DNA of 64,000 nucleotides. It comes from Apiospora phragmitis (taxonomy: Eukaryota > Ascomycota > Sordariomycetes > Amphisphaeriales > Apiosporaceae). The position numbers and the translations under genes are program-made. The DNA lies in the NCBI GenBank assembly GCA_038363925.1, contig JAQQWL010000002.1, positions 4,898,001-4,962,000 of the forward strand. Reading direction: 5' to 3'. The notes below the pieces were generated by a model, which saw only the letters and a program-made list of their open reading frames with translations, did no database searches and was not told the DNA's origin. This document shows positions 50,824-62,532 of the stretch, in pieces (the first letter of the stretch is position 1; each line of letters opens with the position of its first letter).

Positions 50824-51215
50824 ATGCAGTTCTCCAAGCTCCTCATGGTCGTTGTTGGCCTTGCCGTCACTGGCTCCAGCGCCGACTGCATCGTAAGATA
50901 CCATTTCCCTTCGTTCTCAAACCATACTCTCATAACCCCCCTTTTCCAATCATCATTACTCTCCTTTGGAACTTGAACAATGACTAATCCGAGGTTCTAC
51001 CTCCTGCTATATAGCGAAAAGACAAGGGTGATGCCTGCGGCCTTCAGCGCCCGATCAACTGCGGCGCGGTCCCAGGCACCAATCAGCACAAGTGCTGCGT
51101 AAGTTATAGATTTGTTCATCCTCCTACTACATCACTTAAAAAGAAGCAATGATTTGAGCTGACCGCATGCACGGGGGATCTCGGTATAAAGGACCAGGCC
51201 AAGCTGTGCCAGTAG
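50824..51215 (+). CDS. Small secreted cysteine-rich protein
   Basis: Tiny gene of three exons: 50824-50892, 51015-51098 and, less surely, 51198-51215. Exon 1 encodes a signal peptide (MQFSKLLMVVVGLAVTGSSA) followed by DCI. Exon 2 gives a basic, Gly/Cys-containing peptide (DACGLQR, INCGAVPG, HKCC), ending at a GTAAGT donor. The proposed last exon adds AKLCQ and a stop after a CAG acceptor, bringing the mature peptide to about 38 residues with six cysteines, compatible with three disulfides. Both introns have standard sites. If the second intron is not used, the protein ends after a short read-through. Such peptides are often effectors or antimicrobial-like proteins; no activity is inferred here. 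TATA-like box at about -125. Confidence 0.65.
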
Positions 51216-52384
51216 ACGAAGGCAGCATAACTGGTTCAGGCTTCATGTGGCCTGTCTCGATGGAAAAGGAGAGATTTCAGGGGGGGGGGAAGGGGGCACT
51301 CATCAGGGCTACTATGCTTTTTGATCGCAGATGCCGGCTCGACTTTGCCGACATGATCAGGATTGAGGCCTAGTACTCAAAGGGGGTTGATGCGCGCTTC
51401 GTGGTAACGTACGTACCACGATCTACACTCTTTTAGCTTGAGAACTGAACGAAAACAAATAAAATCTGATTGGCCGTCATAGAGTATTTTGAACAACCTC
51501 TTACTGGGCAAACTATCTCCTGAACGATTAGAATAATTCATTAGAGAATATCTCCAAAATATTCATGACTCATCCTCACCAAGTGCTTGCTGACATCAGC
51601 CTGATTGACGGTCTGGTCGTACCTGCCTCAATTTTCATGGCCGCTTCCGTTTTTCGGAAATACCAGATACTGAAGCCGTAATAGGACAGCTGAACAGAGT
51701 GGCAAGCTCTCTCACTTCTGTTCTCCTCATCATTTTCCTTACTACACTCGTACCAAACCAGCATTCTAGGCTCTCTTCAAACATCCCTGTCACCGTACTT
51801 TATCATTCCAATGCACGGCGATTTCGAAGTCGCCTCTCTTTTCGATGCTGAGAAAAAGGAATTAAGATAGCTTGCCCTCTATTAACCTGCCAAGTGCAAG
51901 CCGGCAAGTTCAGTCTCGTAACTGGGATACTCAGGCTGCCATTGGACCCCAACGACCCCCAATCTTACTTGTTTATTATGCATGGGCGACGAAACTTCAT
52001 GAACCAATCATCGATGACTGGTCTGATTACTGCCTGTTTAATGCGAGGTTTATGCTGACGTTTTCTGGTGTGTTACACAAGCCCCGCGCCGAAAATTTCT
52101 ACCATATATATGATACATCCCTAGGTTGACCCGGGCTAACAGGCTCTTGGTTGCTTCTCTTCTTGTTGTGTTGCTCATACACAGCAAACCCAGGCTCAAT
52201 CTGCCAACCATGGCATTCGACAGCTTACGCCACAGCGACGCCTTCGGGCGTGTAGTTGAGATTGGCGTGAGTGACCTTGCGCAGGAAATGTATTTGTCCC
52301 TGTCGATGGGCGCCTGACACTACTCGTTGTCCAAGGAACAAGTCGTGGCTCCCACGAGCCCGGTGGTACCGAAGCCACCGGTAG
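51216..52384. other. No gene recognised
   Basis: Spacer between the small secreted protein and the HET-like relic. A G8 run is at about 51282-51289. No motif. Confidence 0.5.
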
Positions 52385-53960
52385 GTGGCAGCGATCCGGG
52401 CCGGCAATCATGAGAGTCTCTCTGACACTGCAGCTTGTTCATTGGACTTATTCCTCCATGACTGTCTTGAAATGGATATCTTCGTATCTTCTTCTCCTCC
52501 CAATGGTGAGCTATTACATCCCTGGTGCCCTACTCCCGATCCTGATACCACGATGAAGCTTCTTTGGCCCCAAAGCCTTGAGGGTATTTTGAGAAACGGT
52601 GGAAACTACGACCAGGTGTGCGCCTTTGATCGCAAATACCCGAGAGCCGCGTGTAATCACAAGGAGAATCGCAACCGGGATGTACCCGATGAGATGCGCG
52701 AGAGCGAAGCCAGAGAAGACTTCTCGCAGCCCTTACTTCCAGAAGAACATATTGATATGATACCGATCTCTCACACCTCTGCTCCCTCGGCTGCCAATAA
52801 TGGAAATGTCCTTGGTGATATAGACGACGACTACGACAGCTATAACGACCTACTTCCGCGCCATTTTGGACCGCGCTATATCTGCTTCCTATTGCATGAT
52901 TCTAATGGTACTATCAAAGGATGTAAAACACGTCTAGTGGTTAACTAGGTTCGGGAGCACGGTAATAATTCCGATACTAACTTCGTTTTTCTTTCATATA
53001 CTCGGAAACAATTCTATATGGCTACCACTAAAGACCTAAAAAACTAGAAGGTAGATTACGCCACTCGCGAAATTCTCTTCCGTATTACACCAAGAGACCG
53101 CCACATTCTAAGACAGCACGGGATCAAGATAGCCCTTACGGCTAAAAAGAATGCATTCTGGCTGGATTTCGAATATATATGAGACGCCGAAGGGCTTACT
53201 AAAGCCACCAGTCAGAGTTTTGATGTCTATCGTATTTGCGACATAGTTCGCGCCGCCTACTCTCTAGCGATCCTTGTCGGACCCTCTCTCCAAAGCCGAT
53301 ATTCCTCAGCAATCAATGAGGTTTATAGTCCAGACCATGCTACGGCGGCTCAAGGAGTGGGGTACGAGGTTGTGGACACTGGCTGAGATCTTGCTCATTT
53401 CTTCGGAGAAAAGCGTGATGATATATTCTGTCGACGGGCCCGTTCGCCGCTGTCGTGGGCGAAACGCCAATTTGCCTCCTGGTCAATTTGGAGTGACGCA
53501 AAGCTCGTTCGTCAGCTAATCGATCATTACGAATCCTCTATACACTTGAAGCCACTAGAGCTCATCATCATCGCACTAAGTTGCTTCACGAGGCGCTCAA
53601 CGGGCCAGTTCAATCAAGCCGATATCGTGTACGCTCTAATAGCTAATCACCCTGCAGTGCCGATCATAATCTTGTTCGTGTGTGCAGCTTTTGCGCTCAC
53701 AATTACTATTGAAAGCAACGATGCGGTAAAAGAATCAGATTTGCACTCAGTCAGTTTTCCTGCCATGACTTAGTCTGGTATGTGGCATGCCGTCAAATTC
53801 CGGAACCAAGTTGGCTAACATGATGGGAACAGTGGTCTGGGCGTTGCTGATGACGGAGTTTCAAGAGGCCTGCTTGGCTGCTAAAGACGCTCGCTTTTAT
53901 GATGGGAGGCTACGCTGCTGGCAGAATCATGTTGATTGCCGTCAAAAGTTGGAGGATTGT
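52385..53960 (+). pseudogene. HET-like (fungal incompatibility-related) pseudogene
   Basis: Relic of a large fungal protein family related to heterokaryon-incompatibility proteins. The first frame ends in FGPRYICFLLHDSNGTIKGCKTRLVV, where a TAG at 52946-52948 interrupts it. The same frame continues FVFLSYTRKQFYMATTKDL, has a second TAG at 53045-53047, then KNAFWLDFEYI with a TGA at 53180-53182 and SFDVYRICDIVRAAYSLAILVGPSL. A one-base shift near 53340 leads to LKEWGTRLWTLAEILLISSEKSV. A further shift leads to KLVRQLIDHYESS and LELIIIALSCFTRRSTGQFNQADIVYAL, which is the expected order of blocks. The end is indistinct. Three in-frame stops plus shifts make it non-functional. Stops such as TGA after a Tyr-Ile are consistent with C-to-T decay of CGA. 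Confidence 0.75.
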
Positions 53961-54312
53961 GTTTGATGGCCCTCGCGAGGAGTAGGAGTACAATGAAGCG
54001 GATCATTGGTCACGGGAAACCAAGAAGGGGTATTTTTCCTCAATATTCGTCTTGAAAGTCACAGTACTTCTTACGTGGGGCATGTACAAGTGGTGGAATT
54101 AGGACCGGCGCCGGCGGAGAGATGGAGAGGACGCTATTGAGTCAGAGCCCGTGATGGGAGCTACGGGGTGACCTAGGTATCACCAAGGGCGTTCAAAATA
54201 TAGACCCAAGGTTAGATTACGAGGCAAGTCTTAACTAGGGTTTTCATGCGGCGCTATAATAATTCAATACCAGGCAGTAAAAAGAAGTGTAGTAGCAATT
54301 AAGTCAGGACTT

Positions 54313-56029
54313 TCACACGCCCCTATCCCCATACAGCCTTTGGTTCACTCTCTCTCCATCCGACCCCGTGTGGCCCGCCTCCTCTGTTGGCACGACAACA
54401 TCCAGCCTCTTCATAATGCCATCGCTCTCGCTCGAGCCCGAACTCTCTTCGTCGTCGAGCCGGTTCCACTGCTTCTTGTTGTCCATGATGGAGCCACGCT
54501 TGCGCGACGGACCGGGGGACGCGAGGACACTGAGCTGGGTACCTCCTGTAGCTCTCTGCTGCTGCTGCTTGTTTGGATGGTTTGTTAGTTTCCTACTTAT
54601 CTACTCTGAATTCCTCTCTCCGATCGTGCATTGGGGGGTGGGGTGGGTCTTTTGTGGACGACTTACCTCGCTGTTGCTCTTGAGGCCGTAGCCAGATCGG
54701 CCGCCGGAGCCCTGGTAGAATTTCCGGAAGAGGGCGCGGAGAGGGGGCAGAGAGCATGCGATGACGCCGAGGCCGCCTTCCAAGACTGACCAGAGGATGA
54801 TGTGCCCGTAGTTGTCTAGGGAGACCAGAGAGTTAGGAACGTGAGCGTCATGAACTGTGCAAGGGCTGGGATTGAAACGTGGAAGGTTGAGAGAGGTAGC
54901 AGCTCGTGCTACGGCTATGCTTACAAAGCGTGTCATGGGGGTATTTCTTGATGTCATAGAACTGGTAGTACGGCATCCGTACGAGGCCGGCAACACTGCC
55001 GAAAACACCCAAGCCTAGGATCAATTGAACCGACAGCTTCTTGCGCTTTGGCATCTGAAGCTCCCGTAGCATGAAAAATGGCATGATAGCTGCTGTCCAG
55101 TCCACCACGGCCAGCATGACTGATCCGCCGTAGCTGACGGCAATCCAGCCATATTCCAACGGACATTGTCCACTGTCAAAGACGCAGTAACTAGTCAGCC
55201 CACACACTTCGCAAGAAAGATGGATGAGGTCGAGTGGTAAGTACATAGCCTTAGAGGTTATTATAAAACTCACAGATAGGGATTCCAAGTGGCCGGGAAC
55301 GGGGTGCAGCTCGCAAAGACCACCCCGAGACACACCATGGACGAAGCCAGCAAGACCACAATGGTCCCCCACAGCGTCCACAGGTATTTCCGCTTCGTGC
55401 CGAGGCGCATGATCATGACGGCCATGGCCAGCTTGGTGGAAATCGAACACGCAAAGTAGACGAGTTCGAAGTATACCATGTACTCCTTCACCACGATCTT
55501 CCGGAGCTCGAGCTCCTCGGGCTTGGTGATCCGCGAGTCTCGGGCGCCGAGGCCATGGTACGTGGCGATGATGCAGAACACGCTTGCCGGGAGGAGGGGA
55601 GCTGTGTGGTGGATGGCCATGCCGTGTCAGAAGAGAGCCGCTTCGAATTTTGGGGGACTGGGTGGGACTTACATAGCCGCCAACGGCTAGAATATCGTCT
55701 TTATCCCACTGTTGCGACCACAAGTATCAGTGAGCAGGCTCTTCATAGCAGATGGTTTTAGATAGAGAGAAGAGCACACTGTTGCAGGGACCTTTGGATC
55801 TAAGAGGGGGCTTGGCGATAGGCGACGATGCAGATTTGGAGCTTATACTCACACTTTGGCTGCCGGTAAAGACTCGGACGTAGACTCGAAGTCCTACTAT
55901 GACAGTAGAGAGAATGAGGACGATGTACACCACCGCCTGGATGGTGATGGTGAGCCCATGGGGTTCCAAAAGGGGCAAGGCATGCGACGCCGCCTTCACA
56001 CTCTCGCCATTTGGATATCCGTCTAGCAT
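54313..56029 (-). CDS. SAT4/rhodopsin-like fungal integral membrane protein
   Basis: Seven-helix plasma-membrane protein of the fungal SAT4 (rhodopsin-like) family, often found near secondary-metabolism or host-interaction genes; ligand unknown. From ATG 56029: first helix IQAVVYIVLILSTVIVGLRVYVRVF, ending exon 1 at 55853. A tiny exon WDKDDILAVGGY (55673-55708) has the family's WD.DD motif. Then come LLPASVFCIIATYHGLG, YFACSISTKLAMAVMIMRLG, WTLWGTIVVLLASSMVCLGV, NPYL|GQCPLEYGWIAVSYG, DWTAAIMPFFMLREL, LILGLGVFGSVAGLVRMPY, and after another intron YGHIILWSVLEGGLGVIACSLPPLRALF. The cytosolic tail is Ser/Asp/Glu-rich and ends at 54313. Most introns have standard GT..AG sites; the junction before LLPASV is one base uncertain. 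Divergent from the acyltransferase gene. Confidence 0.8.
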
Positions 56030-57270
56030 GGCGTTTTCGCTCGTTTCGTGGTGGGCCTCTCGCGCACGCCGAGTTCTATAGGAGAGATATCAGTCCGCAG
56101 TGTCGGTCATGCTACAGCGAAGCTCGAGTGTTGCAGCGTTCAAAGTGCACAGAGGATTTCAAAAGGATCCGGGACAGTCATAATCTTCAGCGCATTCACC
56201 GTTTATGAGACGAAGCCCACCGGCCCCTAGGGTTGGACCAGGAACCGGGACAACATCCTTGTCTTTTCTCAACCCATGTTCCCCCGCGCCGCATATAGCG
56301 GGGCTCACGGCGGGGGCATCATGTCGGATGGTATGCAGCTCAGCGCACGATCAGGAACGCTCGCCTGCCTAAGCGCAAACAGGTGTGGGCCTTTGGCGTG
56401 GTATGATACCACGATGCAGGAAATTGGTCGGTAGATTGATCATCCCTGCGCGCCCGGTATCCTGGTGCGCCGTTTACCTTGACACCCCATTCGCCGTTTT
56501 CCGCGTGGATGCGTGCCGCCTGCGCCACAAGGGGGGTTGTTAGAGATGACAGATGCTCCCGTCATTGAAGTTTCTTTTTTTCCCATTCGAGCCACGTTCC
56601 GTAGCCCGACCCTTGTCCTATAATTTCCCATACGTCGGCAGATCATCACCTGGTTGGGGTGCGAGAGAGAGAGAGAGAAAATTTTGACAGATAATACTCC
56701 ACGGAGGGACTCTTGGACGGATGCAATTAGGAGCACGAGCCAGCATCGTGTCTCTAATACTGTAGTTTTTCTATTAGGTGCCAAATTCATATACTCACGC
56801 TATTCTATCTAAAGCCTGACAGGTCGTACTACGTTACGTGTAAGGTGGTACGAAGCAAAAGGTTGTTTTCTCGAAGCCCCTGTGCTGTGCCGCATCTCCT
56901 GTGCCGCACCCTTTTCTTGCGCCGCAATTCCCCTGTTCTTCTCTACCCAAACTCTTCCCAAACCTTTATAGGCACTTCGCAATACCGTTAAGATGATAGT
57001 CCCTAATTACTCATCAATGATTTTCACCCGCTTACCGTCACTCCCTCATCATACAAGCCTAGGCCTGCCTGCATGGTCAGCTTACGTGCCGTAGAAACAG
57101 AGCTCTTACCGGATTGCAGCAAGTCCAATCACTTCATTCCCACTATGTGAATACCCCACTCCTTTTCTTGTCAAAGCGTATCACGAACCATTGCCCCGTT
57201 CTGCTTACACGATTCTTTAGCGAGCTTCTTTTCCCTCGCCTTCTCCCTTCCCTCTCCCCTCATTTCTTGC
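56030..57270. other. Divergent intergenic region
   Basis: Between the starts of the SAT4-type gene (minus) and the acyltransferase gene (plus). No gene recognised; a GA repeat is at about 56663-56679. Confidence 0.5.
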
Positions 57271-58987
57271 ATGAATATGCACCCGAGGCGCTGGAACAGC
57301 AAATCATCCCCCCCCCCCTCCTTCTCGGAGAACGCAGACATGTGGTACAGCAAACGATCGCCCCCACGGGTGCCGACCGATACGGTCATCCGGATGCACT
57401 ACTTCGATGACACCATCGTGTTCCGGACCTTTGTGCTGTATACGCTCTTCGTCTTTGACGAGGTCCTCGACGCGCAACAGCTCAAGTCGGCACTGGAGCG
57501 GGTCGTCACGCGCGAGGGCTGGAACAAATTGGGAGGCCGGCTGAGGCGAGATGTGCGTTGCGCCCATACCCGTTCCCGTCCTAGTGCATACTTACATAAG
57601 CCCTACCTGCACCAATGCTAATGCGCTGTACGTGTAGGAAAGTGGGCAGTACCTGGAAATCCATGTTCCCGAGACCTTCTCCAGCGAGCGCCCAGCCATT
57701 GGGTTCACGCACGTGGAAGAAAGCAGCCAAAAGGCGGCGGACCACCCCGTGGCCTCCCGCATCCCCAAATCGCCCTCCGGGTCGCGGCCGGCCATCGCGG
57801 GCGACCCCTCGGAGCTAGTCCCTCTGGTCATGGGCCCGGACGTGCCACAGTCTCAGGACGACTATCTGTATTCGGACCGGCCAGCGCTGGGCTTGCGGGT
57901 GGTGTCCTTCAGCGACAAGACTGTTGTCGTCCTGCACTGGCTGCACTCATTATTTGATGCGGTGGCCATGGGTGCCGTCTTGGACGCCTGGACGCTGGCG
58001 CTGCAAGGCCGGGAAGAAGAAATCCCCACCCCACAAGGAGTCCGGGAAGATCCTCTTGCGGAATTCGGCATGTATCCGACCGAGAAACACGTGCTGGCCG
58101 ACCGGCGCCTGTACACCTCCGGACTGGTCAAGTATGGGGCAAATAACATCCTGGACATCACCTGGCGCCGCAAGGCAAACCGGGTGGTCTGCGTCCCCAA
58201 GGCGTTCTTGGACAAGCTTCGTGCCCAAGCGATGGACGATCTCGCAGCGGCAGGCTATGAGAATCCGTTTGTAAGTGAAGGGGATGTTCTCGTGGCCTGG
58301 TTCTCACGCATCGCGGCGCAGAATATTCCCAAAGACTCGGATCGCACTGTTAGTATACCCCATCTTTCCTATTTGTTCACACTCCTTTCACTTACTCAGG
58401 AGACATTGTTTGACGCCGGTCAACTTCCCCAAAAGGTCGCCATCCAAAACGCCTACGGCCAACGTCCCACCCTGGAGAAGGACCACCTCCTCCTCCCGGG
58501 CCGTCCCTACCTCAGCAACTGCGTCGGCTTCGTCATCGCCCTCCTGCCCGCCCGGGAGCTCCACGCGAAACCGCTCGGCCACACCGCCCTAGCCCTCCGC
58601 CGCGCGCTCGAGACGCAGGGCCGCCGCGCGCAGCTCGAGGCGTACGCGGCGGTGGTGCGCGACGACCCGAAGAACAAGATCATCCCGCTGTTCGGGAACG
58701 CCGGCATGCAGCTGCTGATGTTCAGCAATTGGCAGAAGGCGCGCTTGTTCGAGACCAATTTTTCTTCCGCCGCTGTCCGGCCCCGGGACGAGGAGGAGGA
58801 GGAGGCGAAGAAGAAGCCGCTGAGGCCGTCGTACGTGCAGGCTATGCAGAGCCCTTATAGCTTCCCGGACGGCTTCATGATTCCGGGCAAGGACGCGTTG
58901 GGCAATTACTGGATTGGCGGAGACCGCGTGCAGACGTTCTGGGAGATGATGGAGAAGGAGATGGCTTCTGATGACGACAGTGGTTGA
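57271..58987 (+). CDS. BAHD-type acyltransferase
   Basis: CoA-dependent O/N-acyltransferase of the fungal transferase (PF02458-like) family, acting in the cytosol on secondary metabolites. Exons 57271-57552, 57638-58348 and 58400-58987; the last intron is 51 bp (GTTAGT..CAG) and could also be read through in frame. The catalytic HxxxD is HSLFD in VVVLHWLHSLFDAVAMG (about 57938-57988). The conserved N-terminal FVFDEVLDAQQLKSALERVV..GWNKLGGRL and the C-terminal SNWQKARLFETNF..A (in place of the plant DFGWG region) fit the fungal group. An uninterrupted C run at about 57306-57316 in exon 1 keeps frame. No stop or shift. The SAT4 protein upstream and the SDR downstream suggest a small metabolic group. 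Confidence 0.85.
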
Positions 58988-59419
58988 ATGACTGAAGGTG
59001 TGAAGCGGAAGGCTACAATGTGGGCTCTCAACAGTACGGGCTTGAGTCACAAGCTGAGCCGTGACCAGGAGCCGCAGTCTTAAGCTTGAGCGATTTTATA
59101 GGGGTTGGTCGTATCGGGAAGCATGTCGCTTGATTGGCCGTGTCGGAAATGGTTACGTCTGATTGGCCCAAGCGACCCACAACATGAGGATTAGCTAGGG
59201 GTTCCACACGAAGGCTTCCCGGCTTACTATACAAAGTTGGAAGAGACACTGCATGTAGCTAACGGATTCAACCCTTATCCCCATGCCCGAGTCGCCGATG
59301 TAATCATCTATAAGTAACGTCAGTTGCCACTATGGCAATAGTCCTGATCTTCTCATCATCCCAAATCTTGACACATCCACCATCTCCTCTCCAACGTCCG
59401 ACCTCAGAATAAATCCAAC
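58988..59419. other. Intergenic
   Basis: Terminator/promoter spacer between the acyltransferase and SDR genes; no motif named. Confidence 0.5.
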
Positions 59420-60354
59420 ATGGCCACTTCCAAGGGCATTGAGTTCAGCCCAGACACCGACATCCCCTCCCTTAAGGGAAAGGTCATCCTCATCACCGGC
59501 GCCAACAGCGGCTTGGGCAAGCAGGCGTCCCTAGAGCTGGCCAAACACAGCCCCGCCATGATCTACATGGCCGCCCGTAGTCCCGAGAAGGGCAAAGAGG
59601 CAATCGCAGAGGTCCAGAGCCAAGTCCCGAACGCAAACGTTTCTTTCTTAGAAATGGATCTCAGCTCCTTCGCCTCGATCAAGAAAGCTGCCAAGTCGGT
59701 GTTGGACTCATCGCCAAGACTGGACATTCTGATGCTGAATGCTGGACGTAAGTGACTCCGAGAATAACCCATCAATATCAGGAACACCTTCTAATAACAG
59801 AACTTCCCTAGCCACAGTCATGGGCTGCCCACCCAACGCCACAGCAGAAGGCTACGAGATCCAGATGGGCACCAACCACGTCGGCCACGCCCTCCTACTG
59901 AAGCTCCTGAACCCGTTGCTCCGCCAGACCACGGCCACCACGGCGGGTACGCCCGCGCGCGTCGTTAGCATGGCCTCGTCCGCGTGGAAGCACGCGGGGC
60001 CCGAGAAGATCCAGTTCGAGACGCTCCGAGACCCGTTCGGCGCCGGCGCCGTGACGCCCGTACGGCGCTACATCCAGAGCAAGACGGCCAACATGCTGTA
60101 CGCGCGGGCGTTGGCCAACAGAAACATGAGTCAGGAAGGAGGGAGCCCGGCGACTAGCAGATGGCGAAGCTGCAGGCCCACGTCGTGCCGAAAGTGGTCC
60201 GGCCCGTGTCCGAGGGCGTCAAGAATCAGCTCTGGGCCGCGACGGCGCCGGCCGGGGACGTCGTTAGCGGGGCTCACTACGAGCCGGTGGGCTACCGGCC
60301 CGAGCCGTCGGGCGTCATGCTGGATGAGGAGCTGGGCGAAAAGGTATGGGAGTG
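59420..60354 (+). pseudogene. SDR (protochlorophyllide reductase-like) with internal deletion
   Basis: Short-chain dehydrogenase of the large fungal light-dependent-protochlorophyllide-reductase-like group. Exon 1 carries the cofactor site LITGANSGLGKQASLELAK, MAARSPEKG and DILMLNAG. The intron 59748-59811 joins to PTVMGCPPNATAEGYEIQMGTNHVGHALLLKLL, then VVSMASSAWKHAG (catalytic Ser) and YIQSKTANMLYARAL (YxxxK). After ALANRN the expected VHPG.V.T segment is absent. The sequence passes through unrelated codons and resumes in another frame with PVSEGVKNQLWAATAPAGDVVSGAHYEPVGY. A TGA at 60352-60354 then stands where a Trp is expected (VWE-stop-TQKELEGQEV). So it has lost a structural block and is shortened at the C-terminus. 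It is probably inactive unless the assembly is wrong. A pogo element begins 270 bp downstream. Confidence 0.7.
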
Positions 60355-60624
60355 AACTCAGAAAGAGTTGGAGGGACAGGAGGTTTGAGTGGGACTTGTC
60401 GTGTCTGGGCCGAGGAGCGGTCGTTCTGTGTATCTTTTTTTGCTGTAGTAGTAGAGTCGAATTTGCGCTTTAACGTTCGTCCGATCTTTTTCCAATACAT
60501 TATGAACAGGCTATATCCCGGCACGGTAGCTAGGAGCTAGCGACAAGTCCTAGCGGACCGGACCCGTCAGATCCACATTCCGATGTTAGTCCGTATGCCA
60601 TGTGCCTCCTTGAACTCACTTTTA

Positions 60625-60664
60625 AGCTAAGGCACCCCTCCACGGACCACCCCTTCACGGACCA
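60625..60664 (+). repeat. Left terminal inverted repeat of the pogo element
   Basis: 40 bp, matching the right end with a single C/T difference at 60656, a CA-to-TA change. Inside it a 15-base unit CCCCTYCACGGACCA is repeated in tandem, which may be a double transposase-binding site. Confidence 0.9.
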
Positions 60665-60729
60665 GCTGAGGGGCAATTGCAGCCCTTTCAATTAAAATGA
60701 TCTCTACAACCAAAATCGATAAAATAATC

Positions 60730-62398
60730 CTATCTTTTGGTGCTCTCAACAATAATACAGTCCTCTACCTCCGTTCCATCGTCTTCTATAGTTTCTGCAG
60801 CGTTGCAAGGCCCGCCTGGCATGTCAACGTCGCTGGCTTCGTCCTCGTATACGACCCTACCCCTTAGCCTCCGCTTGGCCCGGCGTATGTTAGCCATACG
60901 AACAAATCGCTGTCCCGGTGCAACTTTTACCTTCTGACGTACTTTCGCAGTCTTCCTATCGAGTTTGGCATAAAGATAGTCTATCTGCGCTTCAAGACTC
61001 GCGATTTTGTTAGCTTGTTGGTCCAGGGCCTTGCTAGCCTTGCGAGTAAAGAGCCGTTGAGAAGGGAGACTGAAAGAATGGTCTACAGTAGCCAGCTTCC
61101 GACTACTGTTCCGTAATGCCTGGCCACCAGAGGGTGTTTTAATAGGTGTTAGGGCCAATTCGGCGACGAAATCTGGTGTCAATTCCCTTTCAACCACTCC
61201 CGATGGCTTTGGCCGTGCTCGGGCGACACCTACATCCTCTAAGATAACATATTTCGATAACAACGGCTTCGAGCGATCCCGCGGATAAATCCCAGCTGTT
61301 CTCCAGGCATTTTTGATCGTAGAGGGAGTCAATACGTCAATCCTAGCCTGGCGATATACCTTTAACATATCCATTTTAGTAGGCTTTAATCCAAGGACCG
61401 TATTCGGACACCCCCTTAAGAGTATCTTCAGCCTTCTCTTCAGTAAACCGAAGACTCCCACATCCAAAACCTGGACTATATAACTGCAGTGTAGTTCGTA
61501 AAAGACTAGCCATATCTTATTCGTAAAGCAGAGCCATAGAAAGTCGTCGTTTATATGTGATTCGTGGCCATTACAGATTAAAATAACCCATTTATTGCCG
61601 TGGCGAGACCGTATATAAGGGATAAAGACGTCTTTAATCCAATCCAAAGCTGTAGCATTGCTCGTCCACCCTTTAGGTGACGCTTTGAATCGCCAGTCCT
61701 CCCAGAGATGCCGATTTTGGTCCGGAAACCACTGGCTCTGTACGTTGGCCCCCTTGAAAATGACCAACGGCGGGAGGGGTACCCCGTCGCAACCCACACA
61801 CTCTAGAGCAGTGATCCATTCGCCTTTTTCGACATCCTTCTTAAGGGCTATATGGCTGGTGGCTTCGGCAACCACCCAATGGTCGCCCCCAACGCCTTGG
61901 CCGATGCCCATTTCGTCGGTGTTGTAGTGGCGCTCAGGAGGAATATTAGCCAGCTCAGGGGCATCGAATCTATCGAAAAAGACGTTGATATTTGCGACCG
62001 TAGCACCGTTAACCCTATTATAATTAATAATTCTGGACCTTGTTGTCTTAATATCTTCGTTTCTGGCCAAAAAACGGGTATGCCATCGCTGCCCTAGCTG
62101 ATGAGAGGTGCCGGAAGCATTCAACATCCGCTGGGCCATAGATCTGAACTTGACCAGCGCCGGTGCGAAGCCTAGTCTGGCTTGGCCAATAGCCCAGTGG
62201 GTTAATTAAGCCTCCAGGAAAGGTGACAATACCTGCCGGTCCTTATTGAGCTCTTGTTCTCGTCGGCACACCGGCCAAGCGTCGTGTTACGTACGATCGA
62301 GTAGCATCCCATTTACGCACCGCCTCGCGAACGCCTAGCCCGAGCTTTACGTCGTATATCGCTACTTGTGCGCGCTTTTGAGTTTCAAATGAAGACAT
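60730..62398 (-). pseudogene. pogo/Fot1 DDE transposase, inactivated
   Basis: DDE-type transposase with an N-terminal psq/CENP-B-like DNA-binding part. ATG 62398 starts MSSFETQKRAQVAIYD, LGVREAVRKWDATRSYVTRRLAG, a helix-turn-helix. A one-base shift follows, then RREQELNKDRQVLSPFLEA and an in-frame TAA at 62218-62216 where Gln is expected. The rest is open from 62139 to 60730. Catalytic motifs: first Asp in YNTDEMGIG; the second, expected as DGH, reads CNGHESH, with Asn at 61571-61573; the third is LDVGVFG. The Asp-to-Asn change (TGTGAT to TGTAAT) and the stop are both TG/CA-type transitions, as RIP makes. The C-terminus has a coiled-coil and basic region (KASKALDQQANKIASLEAQI, RRAKRRLRGR). 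It cannot transpose by itself. Confidence 0.9.
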
Positions 62399-62532
62399 TG
62401 AGAGAATGGTTAAAAGAATACGAAGATAATAAGGGTATTTAATAGTGTTAAGAACGTTTCGTTATAGTAGAATACGAGATTGTTACGCGAAAGGTCCTTG
62501 ATAAAAAACCGCGTTTATGGGGCGAAACGCGG

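Noticed and set aside
54848..55723. One 291-codon minus-strand frame as a complete gene
   Set aside because: It runs through introns of the SAT4-type gene. The helices are found by switching frames at GT..AG sites.
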